In this document: one piece after another, positions 8,412 to 15,828 of the stretch
Layout of the letters: every line of letters starts with the position of its first letter
Numbering within the stretch: position 1 is the stretch's first letter
Source: Paracoccus laeviglucosivorans
Lineage (GTDB): Bacteria > Pseudomonadota > Alphaproteobacteria > Rhodobacterales > Rhodobacteraceae
Length of the DNA stretch: 64,000 bases
Direction of reading: 5' to 3'
Assembly (NCBI RefSeq): GCF_900182695.1
Contig: NZ_FXTK01000015.1
Location: 1 to 64,000 of the forward strand
Position numbers and translations under genes: made by a program
Notes under the pieces: model-generated
Told to the model about the DNA's origin: nothing
The model's database searches: none
Seen by the model: the letters and a program-made list of their open reading frames with translations, nothing else

Positions 8412-9191
8412 TTAACCGAACGCGATCTGGCTGGCTTCTCTGCTTACCTCAACCAGTGCCGGAATTATCCGCTCTCGCGCTTCCTGCGCTGTCATTCGGT
8501 CACGCAGGATGGATACATTTATGACCGCGATGACGTTGCCGCGAACGTCCTTAACCGGAGCTGCAGCCGTCAGGCTGCCGTGATCAAGATCCGCTTCGGT
8601 GATTGCCCAACCTTGCGCAATTGAGTCTGCACCGAGACCGTCGACTGAGTTTCGAAGAAACAGGCCGGCGCATGAACTGGCCAGCTCGAGCCGTGTCCCG
8701 ACGGGAAGAATGATGGCCGTTCTATGCGGACTTGGCACTGTTCCGATGACCACAGCCGCATCGCCATCTTTCTCCAGCCAGGACACGGTTTCGCCGATCC
8801 GCTCGGCAAGCCGTGACAGAAGATGGAAAGATTGTTCCAAGGCCGAATTGGTCGAAAGAATGCTTCGCACGAACAGGAAGGCACGATTGGAGAGACTGTA
8901 TTTCAGCGTCTTCGGATCACGCCGCAGATAGCCAAGAATTTCGAGCGTGTGCACGAACCGTTGTGTTGCACTGCGCCCAAGCCCCGTGCGCTCTGCCAGG
9001 CGCTGCAGGCCCATCGCCGGTTCGGCAGCATCAAACGCCTCCAGAACCAGCATGGCTTTCATCACCGAACGGATAAACAGGCGCGGATCTGCGCCTTCAG
9101 GGTCAGTATCAATGGGGGCAGGCGGTAGTGGTTGCCACGTCATCCGGATCTGTCTCGTAACACGCTTGGACTGAGGTCGATCTTCTATCAC
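8412..9191 (-). CDS. IclR-family transcriptional regulator
   Basis: An IclR regulator of 259 residues with the helix-turn-helix around residues 50-100 (LAERTGLGRSATQRFVHTLE) and an effector domain with INVSILRDRM near the end. It starts at a GTG that overlaps the stop of the crotonase-fold gene upstream (GTGA), so it is the last gene of a minus-strand operon tctC-ligase-crotonase-iclR. This autoregulated arrangement suggests it senses the substrate or the CoA ester of that pathway. It shares only family-level likeness with the neighbouring IclR at 7592. Confidence 0.85.
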   Translation of the reverse strand: MIEDRPQSKRVTRQIRMTWQPLPPAPIDTDPEGADPRLFIRSVMKAMLVLEAFDAAEPAMGLQRLAERTGLGRSATQRFVHTLEILGYLRRDPKTLKYSLSNRAFLFVRSILSTNSALEQSFHLLSRLAERIGETVSWLEKDGDAAVVIGTVPSPHRTAIILPVGTRLELASSCAGLFLRNSVDGLGADSIAQGWAITEADLDHGSLTAAAPVKDVRGNVIAVINVSILRDRMTAQEARERIIPALVEVSREASQIAFG

Positions 9192-9973
9192 CCACCGGTA
9201 AAACGTGGGAGCCGTTTTTCCGCAAAGGCTTGAAGACCTTCTTGTCTGTCACGGCTGCGTTCTGCTTCCAGAGATAGCTGCTTTATTTGCGACGCGACCT
9301 CCGGCAATGTGCCCGTTCTTGTGGCGTTCAAGGCGATTTTCGCGCCATGGACGGACATCGGCGCACTGTGCACGAATTCCGCAGCAAGATCACGCGCGCG
9401 ATCAATTGCAACCTCCGCATGAATGGCAAGGCCAGCAGAGGCGGCTTGCTCTGCAGGAACACGACCACCGGAGTAAAGCATATATCGCGCCAGCTGATCT
9501 CCCGCAGCTTGTGCGAGTAAGGCACTGCTTTGCGCAGGGTAGACCAAGCCCAAGCGCGCTGGGGGAACCGCGAAATAGGCGTTGCGTCCGGCGATCCTGA
9601 AATCTGCCCGCAGCGCCAAGGTGCAGCCGCCGCCGATGCAAGGGCCATCAATGGCCGCGATGACAGGAACGGGCAGGGTGCCGACAGCCTCATAACAGGA
9701 CATGATCGTGTCCCAATACTCCTGCCGGAGTTGGGGATCATTTCCCACCGCCGCAAAGGCCGAAATGTCATCACCTGCGCAAAACGCACCGGGCACACCG
9801 GTAAGAATGACGCTGCGCAAAGAGGACTGACCCGACAAGAATGAGAATATCTCGCCCAAGGCTGCCCAGCCTGATCGGTCCAGAGCGTTCCGCTTTGCCG
9901 GTCGATCAATCACGACGGTGGCAATTGCGCCACCGTCGTGATCAAGCCGAACGTAGTCGCACGACCCGCTCAT
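9188..9973 (-). CDS. crotonase-fold (enoyl-CoA hydratase/isomerase family) protein lacking catalytic Glu pair
   Basis: A 261-residue crotonase-superfamily protein. The oxyanion-hole elements are visible (GVPGAFCAGDDISAF and DGPCIGGGCTLALRADF). The two acidic residues of true hydratases are absent: the first site reads GGGCTLA instead of GGGCELA, and the second reads PPARLGLV instead of xxPExxLG. It is therefore more likely an isomerase, hydrolase, dehalogenase or other crotonase-type enzyme than a hydratase. ATG at 9973 overlaps the ligase stop (ATGA), so the two are translationally coupled. It probably acts on the CoA ester made by the ligase. Confidence 0.82.
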   Translation of the reverse strand: MSGSCDYVRLDHDGGAIATVVIDRPAKRNALDRSGWAALGEIFSFLSGQSSLRSVILTGVPGAFCAGDDISAFAAVGNDPQLRQEYWDTIMSCYEAVGTLPVPVIAAIDGPCIGGGCTLALRADFRIAGRNAYFAVPPARLGLVYPAQSSALLAQAAGDQLARYMLYSGGRVPAEQAASAGLAIHAEVAIDRARDLAAEFVHSAPMSVHGAKIALNATRTGTLPEVASQIKQLSLEAERSRDRQEGLQAFAEKRLPRFTGG

Positions 9974-11559
9974 GCTTTGACCGGCTTGCGCGAGACCGTC
10001 CGGCCCGTCGCTTCCAGATCCCATGAGGATGATACACTGCGCGACAACTCCTTCTTGCGGATGCGCTGCGTCGGGGTCTTCGGAAACTCGCTGATCTCTT
10101 CCACGTATCGCGGAACCTGATAATAGGGCATCCGCGCTTCGCAGAACTCGATCAGCGCCATCGGGTCAAGGCTGGCACCTTCGATCAGCCGAATAACGAT
10201 CTTCAGGTCGTCCTCTCCCAGTTCGCTGGGAACGCCGATCAGGGCGCATTCGGCGACGGCGGCGTGTTTGTTGACGACCTGCTCGACCTCCCAGGCAGAG
10301 ATATTGATGCCTCTACGACGCAGCATCTCTTTTTTACGTCCTGCGTAGAAAATAAAGCCGTCCTCGTCTCGCCGTGCCAGGTCTCCGGTCAGAAGCCAGC
10401 CATCGCGTTGCGTGTCTCGCGTAGTTTCCTCATTTCGGAAATAGCCAAGAAAGCCGGTCTCCGGTTGCTTCGATTTTGCAACAATCTCTCCGACTTCGCC
10501 TGCAGCCACCTCCTGTCCATCATCATCGACAACTTTGAGATCGTAGAGCGACAGCGGCACGCCGCAGGACCCGACCCGACGGTCCAGGTTAAGGGTGACG
10601 AATGTGATGAGTTCCGAGAGGCCATAGCCTTCCCGCAGGGTAACGCCAAACCGCTCTTCGACGTCGCGCCAAATTTCGGGCGGACATCCCCCACCCCAGG
10701 CGATGCGCACCTTATGGTCGCGGTCCTGATCACTCGGCGGCTGCTTGAGCAAGAGAGGAAGAACGCCGCCGAGATAGTGGATATGCGTGACGCCATAACG
10801 CCGGACATCGTTCCAGAAGTTCGACACGCTGAAACGTTCCACCATGGCCAAGGTAACCTTCCCAAGCACGGCCGAGATGATCACAGCAACGCCTGCACCA
10901 TGATGCAGCGGCTCCCAGAGCAGAAAAACGTCTCCGGGTCGGGCATCGGTGATCTTGAGAACCGCCATAGGACCCGCGCGCAAGGTGCGGTCCGATTTGA
11001 GAACGCCTTTCGGAGCGCCAGTCGTGCCCGAGCTCGGGGTCAGTGCAAGGATATCGTCGGTATCGAAGCAGACATCGGGTTCGGCGTCGCTGGCCTGCGC
11101 AACCAAAGCCTCATAGTTGTCGCCACGACCATCGACGCTGCCGCGCCAAATGATTGCGGGGGCCGCCACCTCGACAAATGCCTCATCAAGCTGGGCGCGG
11201 TATTGATCATCCGCAACGAGTGCCGCGAGGTCGTATGCTGTGAAATAGTGCTCAAGCGACGGCCCCTTCGCATGCACGTTCACGGGAACCCGCACCAGTC
11301 CTGCCTTCATTGTAGCAAAGATCGCAATGATATGGTCGGGGTGGCTTGGTAACATCAGGCCCACACGGTCCCCTGGCTTCAAACCACTGCCCAACAGCGC
11401 GTTTGCGACCCGGTTCGATGCGGCATTGATCTGTCCGATGGTATATGTGTCATCTCCGAAACGGAGAAAGACAGTGTTCGGCTCTTCGATGGCACGCGCT
11501 GCAAGCGTGTCCCTGAACAGCGTATGATCGATGGGGTCCATCGCGACGGAGTTCTTCAT
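9970..11559 (-). CDS. AMP-forming carboxylate-CoA ligase
   Basis: An ANL-superfamily ligase of 529 residues that adenylates a carboxylate and transfers it to CoA. The phosphate loop TPSSGTTGAPKGVLKS is at about 174-189, the hinge GDLARRDEDGFIFYAGR is followed by INISAWEVE, and the C-terminal catalytic lysine region is PTQRIRKKEL. The sequence resembles the crotonobetaine/carnitine-CoA ligase branch more than acetyl-CoA synthetase, but the substrate is not readable. The ATG at 11559 gives the normal length; the open frame extends upstream without family sequence. It lies between tctC and the crotonase gene in one operon. Confidence 0.85.
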   Translation of the reverse strand: MKNSVAMDPIDHTLFRDTLAARAIEEPNTVFLRFGDDTYTIGQINAASNRVANALLGSGLKPGDRVGLMLPSHPDHIIAIFATMKAGLVRVPVNVHAKGPSLEHYFTAYDLAALVADDQYRAQLDEAFVEVAAPAIIWRGSVDGRGDNYEALVAQASDAEPDVCFDTDDILALTPSSGTTGAPKGVLKSDRTLRAGPMAVLKITDARPGDVFLLWEPLHHGAGVAVIISAVLGKVTLAMVERFSVSNFWNDVRRYGVTHIHYLGGVLPLLLKQPPSDQDRDHKVRIAWGGGCPPEIWRDVEERFGVTLREGYGLSELITFVTLNLDRRVGSCGVPLSLYDLKVVDDDGQEVAAGEVGEIVAKSKQPETGFLGYFRNEETTRDTQRDGWLLTGDLARRDEDGFIFYAGRKKEMLRRRGINISAWEVEQVVNKHAAVAECALIGVPSELGEDDLKIVIRLIEGASLDPMALIEFCEARMPYYQVPRYVEEISEFPKTPTQRIRKKELSRSVSSSWDLEATGRTVSRKPVKA

Positions 11560-11662
11560 GGTCAATTCTTTCACGTTCTGAGAGGGCCGAGGATGTAATC
11601 GACCAATGGTCGCGGAGTATCCGACGCGAAGAGTTCTTCGCGCCGGGTGGCCTGAAACCTGA

Positions 11663-12634
11663 TTACTTGGTCTCGATTTGGGCCACGAGATTTCGCCACA
11701 GATCGAGCTCGGCACTGTAAGCCGCATCGGGATCGGCTTTGACCTCTGCGTTCGGAATGATGCCACGATCCAGCATCATCTTGGCGAACTCTGGCGACTT
11801 GGCGATCTCGTCGAGCGAGCCGCGAAGGGTCTCAAGCGCCTGAGCATCGATTTTTGCCGGCGCGAGCAAGCCATAGACCGAGGCGACGTCAAAACCCTCG
11901 AGCGAGGCCTCTTTTGCAGTTGGCACCTCTGGCAGGATCTCGACACGCTCGTCGTTTGCGATGACGAGGGCTTTGATATTTCCTGCTTCGATCTGGGGCT
12001 GCGCTGTCGGAAGCGTGGCGACCATCAAATCGACACGGCCGGCGGCGACATCCGTCATCGCAGGCGCACCGCCTGTGTAGGGGATGTGCTGCATTTCGAT
12101 CCCTGCGGCCTGCGCAAAAGCCAACGCCCCAAGATGTTCGGTGGATCCGATCCCGGAGGATGCGAAGGAGATCGGCATCTCCTGTTCCTTCGAGTATTCG
12201 ATCAGTTCAGCGATCGTATTCGCTGGGATATTCTGGCTTGTGACGAGCACAAGAGGCACACGGCCAACGATACCGACCGGCTGAAGATCAGCCTTGAGAT
12301 CGTAACCCACTTTGTCGGGTTCCATTGCGGCGGTGATGGCATTGCTGGTGATCGAGGTGAAGAGCAACGTGTATCCGTCAGCCCGAGCGTTCGTCACGAA
12401 CTGGATGCCAATGCTGGCGGACGCACCAGGGCGGTTCTCGACGACGAAGTTCTGGCCAAGTCCTTTCCCCAGCGCTTCGGCGACAACACGCGCGACGTAA
12501 TCGACTGCCCCTCCGGCATTATAGGGCACGACGATGCGGGAAGGTTTGGCGGGGTATTCTGCGGCGTGCGCAGAGATAGTTGGGGCCAGCGTTGCGATTG
12601 CGATGGCTGCTGCCGCGAGCATTCTGATGGTCAT
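11663..12634 (-). CDS. TctC/Bug-family periplasmic solute-binding protein
   Basis: The binding component of a tripartite tricarboxylate transporter (TTT). A cleavable signal peptide covers about residues 1-25 (MTIRMLAAAAIAIATLAP... AHA|AEYP). The mature part has Bug-family marks: PSRIVVPYNAGGAVDYVARV, VVENRPGASASIG and the C-terminal ILPEVPTAKEAS loop. ATG at 12634 has GAGGAAA upstream. These proteins bind carboxylates; the ligand here is probably the acid activated by the adjacent ligase. It is first in the minus-strand operon and divergent from the membrane subunits TctB and TctA. Confidence 0.88.
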   Translation of the reverse strand: MTIRMLAAAAIAIATLAPTISAHAAEYPAKPSRIVVPYNAGGAVDYVARVVAEALGKGLGQNFVVENRPGASASIGIQFVTNARADGYTLLFTSITSNAITAAMEPDKVGYDLKADLQPVGIVGRVPLVLVTSQNIPANTIAELIEYSKEQEMPISFASSGIGSTEHLGALAFAQAAGIEMQHIPYTGGAPAMTDVAAGRVDLMVATLPTAQPQIEAGNIKALVIANDERVEILPEVPTAKEASLEGFDVASVYGLLAPAKIDAQALETLRGSLDEIAKSPEFAKMMLDRGIIPNAEVKADPDAAYSAELDLWRNLVAQIETK

Positions 12635-12656
12635 GATTTCCTCACTATTGGTATGC

Positions 12657-12766
12657 AATTATTGTAATTATTATTTTGATGCTGCGCGAATCGAGTGCTA
12701 GTGTCAAGCGAGACGCTGCGCGTGAATGCGTAGATGCAGCGCCCCCAGCCAAATAAAATAATTATT
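12657..12766. promoter_or_regulatory. A/T-rich divergent control region with repeated AATTATT words
   Basis: Between tctC and tctB the sequence becomes strongly A/T-rich. AATTATT occurs at 12657-12663, 12666-12672 and 12760-12766, the last as part of the perfect 10-bp palindrome AATAATTATT (12757-12766). The spacing places one cluster next to each divergent start, as expected of operators for one of the two nearby IclR proteins. The assignment is inference. Confidence 0.4.
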
Positions 12767-12779
12767 ATCCAACAAGGGG

Positions 12780-13250
12780 ATGACGGGAGACATGGCTGAT
12801 TTGCCAATCAAATTCTTGTCGCGCGACTCGATTGCGGGACTGGGTATCGCCATCGTAGGTGCGGGCTTTTCATTAGCGTCGATGCGCTATGGAGTAGGTT
12901 CTCTGACCACGATGGGGGCGGGGTTTTTCCCATTCGCTGTCGGTGTCGTCACAACGTTGATTGGGCTTGCCGTATTCGGAAATGCGTTGCGAGAAACCGG
13001 TGAAGCGATTGAACGACCAGAACTGCGGTCCGTGCTATTCGTTGCAGCGAGTGTGGTGATCTTTGCGCTGATGATCGACAAGGCCGGGATGGTTCCGACC
13101 ATTCTGGTTTGTGGCACGGTCTGCGCGATTGCCGATCGTCAGAACAGCGTCCTTCAAGGTGCGTTGCTGTCTGCTGGCCTAGCGGCGGGTATCTGGCTGG
13201 TCTTTGTCAAACTTCTGGGCATGCCGATCCCGGTTTTGGGGGAGCTCTGA
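12780..13250 (+). CDS. TctB-family small membrane subunit of TTT transporter
   Basis: A 156-residue protein with four predicted membrane helices (about residues 18-38, 45-65, 85-105 and 120-150), matching the poorly conserved TctB subunit; VGSLTTMGAGFFPFAVG is the characteristic loop. ATG codons at 12780 and 12792 are both possible starts, and the purine-rich AAGGGG and GGGAG are each closer than ideal. It is followed after 3 bases by tctA. With TctC it would form a secondary, ion-driven carboxylate importer. Confidence 0.85.
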   Translation: MTGDMADLPIKFLSRDSIAGLGIAIVGAGFSLASMRYGVGSLTTMGAGFFPFAVGVVTTLIGLAVFGNALRETGEAIERPELRSVLFVAASVVIFALMIDKAGMVPTILVCGTVCAIADRQNSVLQGALLSAGLAAGIWLVFVKLLGMPIPVLGEL

Positions 13251-13253
13251 CAC

Positions 13254-14747
13254 ATGGACCTGCTTTCCAATCTTGCGGGCGGTTTTGCCCAAGCCCTGAC
13301 CCTGACGAACCTGTTTTATTGCTTCATCGGCGTGACAGTCGGGACGTTTGTCGGCGTGCTGCCAGGGATCGGCTCGATGATCGCGATCTCGCTTTTACTG
13401 CCGCTGACGTTTTATCTGCCGCCAGACGCCGCCTTGGTAATGTTGGCCGGCATTTATTACGGCGGAGAATACGGTGGATCGATCGCGTCGATCATGATCA
13501 ACCTTCCCGGCTCGGCCTCAACGGCCGTGACGGCCTTGGACGGATATCAGATGACAAAGAAGGGCAGGGCGGGACAGGCGCTGTTCCTTACGGCCATCGC
13601 GTCCTTTATCGGTGGTTCGATGGGGATTGTCCTGCTCTCGATCTTCTCGCCGCTGCTGGCGGATCTTTCGCTGCGATTTGGCCCGGCAGACTATTTCTCT
13701 GTCATGGTGCTCGGGTTGATTGCCGCGACCTGCATCACGCAAGGCTCCATCCTGAAAAGCTGCGGCGCCGTCGTTGTGGGCGTATTGCTTGGAACAGTCG
13801 GGACCGATGTCAACACGGGCGCACAGCGCTTCACGTTCGGCAACTTCAACCTCTACGACGGCATCAGTATCGTCATCATCGCAATGGGGCTATTTGGCCT
13901 GCCCGAGATCATTGCAAATATCGGCAAGCCGCAGCACGGATCGATCAATGGAAAGGTGCGGCTTCGTGATATGAAGCCGACGCGGGATGACGTGCGCGAC
14001 AGCACTGGCCCGGTCGTTCGCGGCGGGTTGCTCGGATCGCTCTTGGGGGCTCTGCCTGCCACGGGGCCAACAATCGCTGCCTTCTTGTCCTACGCGGTGG
14101 AAAAGCGCGTTAGCCGCAGACCTGAGCGCTTCGGGACGGGCACTGTTGAGGGGGTGACCGGGCCTGAGGCAGCCAACAACGCGGCGGCCCAGACGGCTTT
14201 CATTCCGACTCTGACGCTGGGCATCCCCGGCAGCGCGACGATGGCGCTCATTTTGGGGGCCCTTATGATCCATGGCATCCCACCGGGGCCCCGCCTGATG
14301 ACAGAACACGCGGATCTGTTCTGGGCTTTGGTTGCCAGCTTCTGGATTGGTAACCTGCTGTTGCTGGTGCTGAACATTCCAATGGTGGGGATCTGGATCA
14401 GACTATTGAACATCCCTTATCGCTTCCTCTTTCCTGCGGTCGTTTGCCTGACCTGTGTGGGCGTCTACAGCCTGAAACTTGCAAGCTTTGATGTCTATCT
14501 GGTCCTCGGCGTCTGTTTGCTGGGCTATGCGATGCGTCTTTTGCGCATAGATGCGGCGCCACTTTTGATGGGCGTGATCCTGGGGCCGATGATCGAAGAG
14601 TATTTCCGACGAGCCTTGCTGATGTCGCGCGGCGATTTGTCCGTCTTCCTGACAGAGCCGATCAGCGCCGGTGTCATTCTCGCGACGATCCTGATGGTGC
14701 TTTGGGCTGCGATCAAGGGGCGGCGCCTTGCCGAAAAGCTTCAGTGA
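13254..14747 (+). CDS. TctA-family large membrane subunit of TTT transporter
   Basis: A 497-residue integral membrane protein with about 11-12 helices and the two TctA signature loops: GVLPGIGSMIAISLLLPLTF near residue 38 and GALPATGPTIAAFLSYAVEK near residue 265, plus LTLGIPGSATMALILGALMIHG near 325. The length is typical. It is co-transcribed with tctB, and the following high-G+C crotonase gene begins just after it. It is the translocation channel for the substrate delivered by TctC. Confidence 0.92.
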   Translation: MDLLSNLAGGFAQALTLTNLFYCFIGVTVGTFVGVLPGIGSMIAISLLLPLTFYLPPDAALVMLAGIYYGGEYGGSIASIMINLPGSASTAVTALDGYQMTKKGRAGQALFLTAIASFIGGSMGIVLLSIFSPLLADLSLRFGPADYFSVMVLGLIAATCITQGSILKSCGAVVVGVLLGTVGTDVNTGAQRFTFGNFNLYDGISIVIIAMGLFGLPEIIANIGKPQHGSINGKVRLRDMKPTRDDVRDSTGPVVRGGLLGSLLGALPATGPTIAAFLSYAVEKRVSRRPERFGTGTVEGVTGPEAANNAAAQTAFIPTLTLGIPGSATMALILGALMIHGIPPGPRLMTEHADLFWALVASFWIGNLLLLVLNIPMVGIWIRLLNIPYRFLFPAVVCLTCVGVYSLKLASFDVYLVLGVCLLGYAMRLLRIDAAPLLMGVILGPMIEEYFRRALLMSRGDLSVFLTEPISAGVILATILMVLWAAIKGRRLAEKLQ

Positions 14748-14784
14748 GACAGTTGCCTGCCAGACGACAAGAAAAGAGACAGAA

Positions 14785-15552
14785 ATGAATATGATCGACC
14801 ACATCCTTGAAAAGATGGAGGGCAGCGTGCTTGTCATCACGCTGAACAAGCCCGCCAAGCTGAACGCCTGGGACAAGCCCATGCGCGACGATCTGGTGAC
14901 GGCGATCCTGCGCGCCTCGAAAAACCCCGAGGTCGTGGCGGTGGTGCTGACCGGCGCCGGCGACCGTGCGTTCTGCGCCGGGCAAGACCTGAACGAAGGC
15001 AAAAGCTTCGACGCCGACCGCGCCGAATTGTGGATCGAGGAATGGCGCACGCTTTACAACGCCATCCGCCGTTTCGAAAAGCCGTTCGTCGCGGCGCTGA
15101 ACGGCATTGCGGCGGGCTCGGCCTTCCAGGTCTCGTTGCTGGCCGATTTCCGCATCGGTCATGCGGGGTCGCGCATGGGCCAGCCCGAGATCAATCAGGG
15201 CATTGCCAGCGCCACCGGCTTCTGGATCCTGCGCGAGATGCTGGGCCTGACCCGCGCCATCGACCTTGTGCAGACCGGCCGCATCCTTGAGGCGGACGAA
15301 TGCCACCGTCTGGGCCTGATCAACCAGATCGTGCCGCAGGATCAGGTCATGGCGCGCGCGCTGGAATTTGCCCGCGAACTGGCCGCAAAGCCGAAGCTGG
15401 CCTATGCCTTCAACAAGCAGCGCATTTGCGCCGCGACGCAGGCGGGCTTTGACGAGACGTTCGAGCTGGCCCGCCAGATCCACCGCAAGGCCTTCGAGAT
15501 GGGTGAGACGCAGGCCCAGATGCAGAAGTTTCTGGACCGCAAGGCAGGCTGA
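14785..15552 (+). CDS. enoyl-CoA hydratase/isomerase family protein with Glu-to-Gln change
   Basis: A crotonase-fold protein of 255 residues with CoA/oxyanion motifs (GDRAFCAGQDLNEG; ALNGIAAGSAFQVSLLADF). The first catalytic Glu of hydratases is Gln here (AFQVSLL against CELAxx), while the second is kept (GQPEINQG). One-acid crotonases often catalyse isomerisation, decarboxylation or related reactions, so the exact reaction is open. ATG at 14785 is preferred over an upstream frame that overlaps tctA. Base composition is higher in G+C than the tct genes just before it, so it probably belongs to the native neighbourhood. A strong terminator follows. Confidence 0.82.
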   Translation: MNMIDHILEKMEGSVLVITLNKPAKLNAWDKPMRDDLVTAILRASKNPEVVAVVLTGAGDRAFCAGQDLNEGKSFDADRAELWIEEWRTLYNAIRRFEKPFVAALNGIAAGSAFQVSLLADFRIGHAGSRMGQPEINQGIASATGFWILREMLGLTRAIDLVQTGRILEADECHRLGLINQIVPQDQVMARALEFARELAAKPKLAYAFNKQRICAATQAGFDETFELARQIHRKAFEMGETQAQMQKFLDRKAG

Positions 15553-15560
15553 AACGAAAA

Positions 15561-15587
15561 AGGCGCCGGAAACCCCGGCGCCTTTTT
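15561..15587 (+). terminator. rho-independent terminator
   Basis: AGGCGCCGG (15561-15569) pairs with CCGGCGCCT (15574-15582) around a short loop, followed by a run of T. It begins 8 bases after the crotonase stop codon. Confidence 0.85.
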
Positions 15588-15670
15588 GCTTCGGGTTTCT
15601 TGCTTGTGCGGCGGCCACCGGAGCGGGCGAGGATATAGGATTCGCATAAATCTGCGCAAAATAAGTTTAC

Positions 15671-15684
15671 ATAATTGCAATTAT
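15671..15684. promoter_or_regulatory. perfect 14-bp palindrome upstream of maeB
   Basis: ATAATTGCAATTAT is a perfect palindrome about 145 bases before the maeB start, in a locally A/T-rich patch that also holds GCGCAAAATAAG and ATCGCAACA words. It has the form of a dimeric-regulator operator. The protein that binds it is unknown. Confidence 0.5.
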
Positions 15685-15828
15685 CGCAACAATCCGACGG
15701 CTCGCGCGCTGCTCCGGCCCCGCTTGATTATTCATCGTATATTCTTGGTTAAAGCTGCGTCAGCGCAGCTGCGCCTTCTGTCTGGCCCCGCGCTCGGTTA
15801 AACACCTTCGAAGATTCAGGAGGAACCC

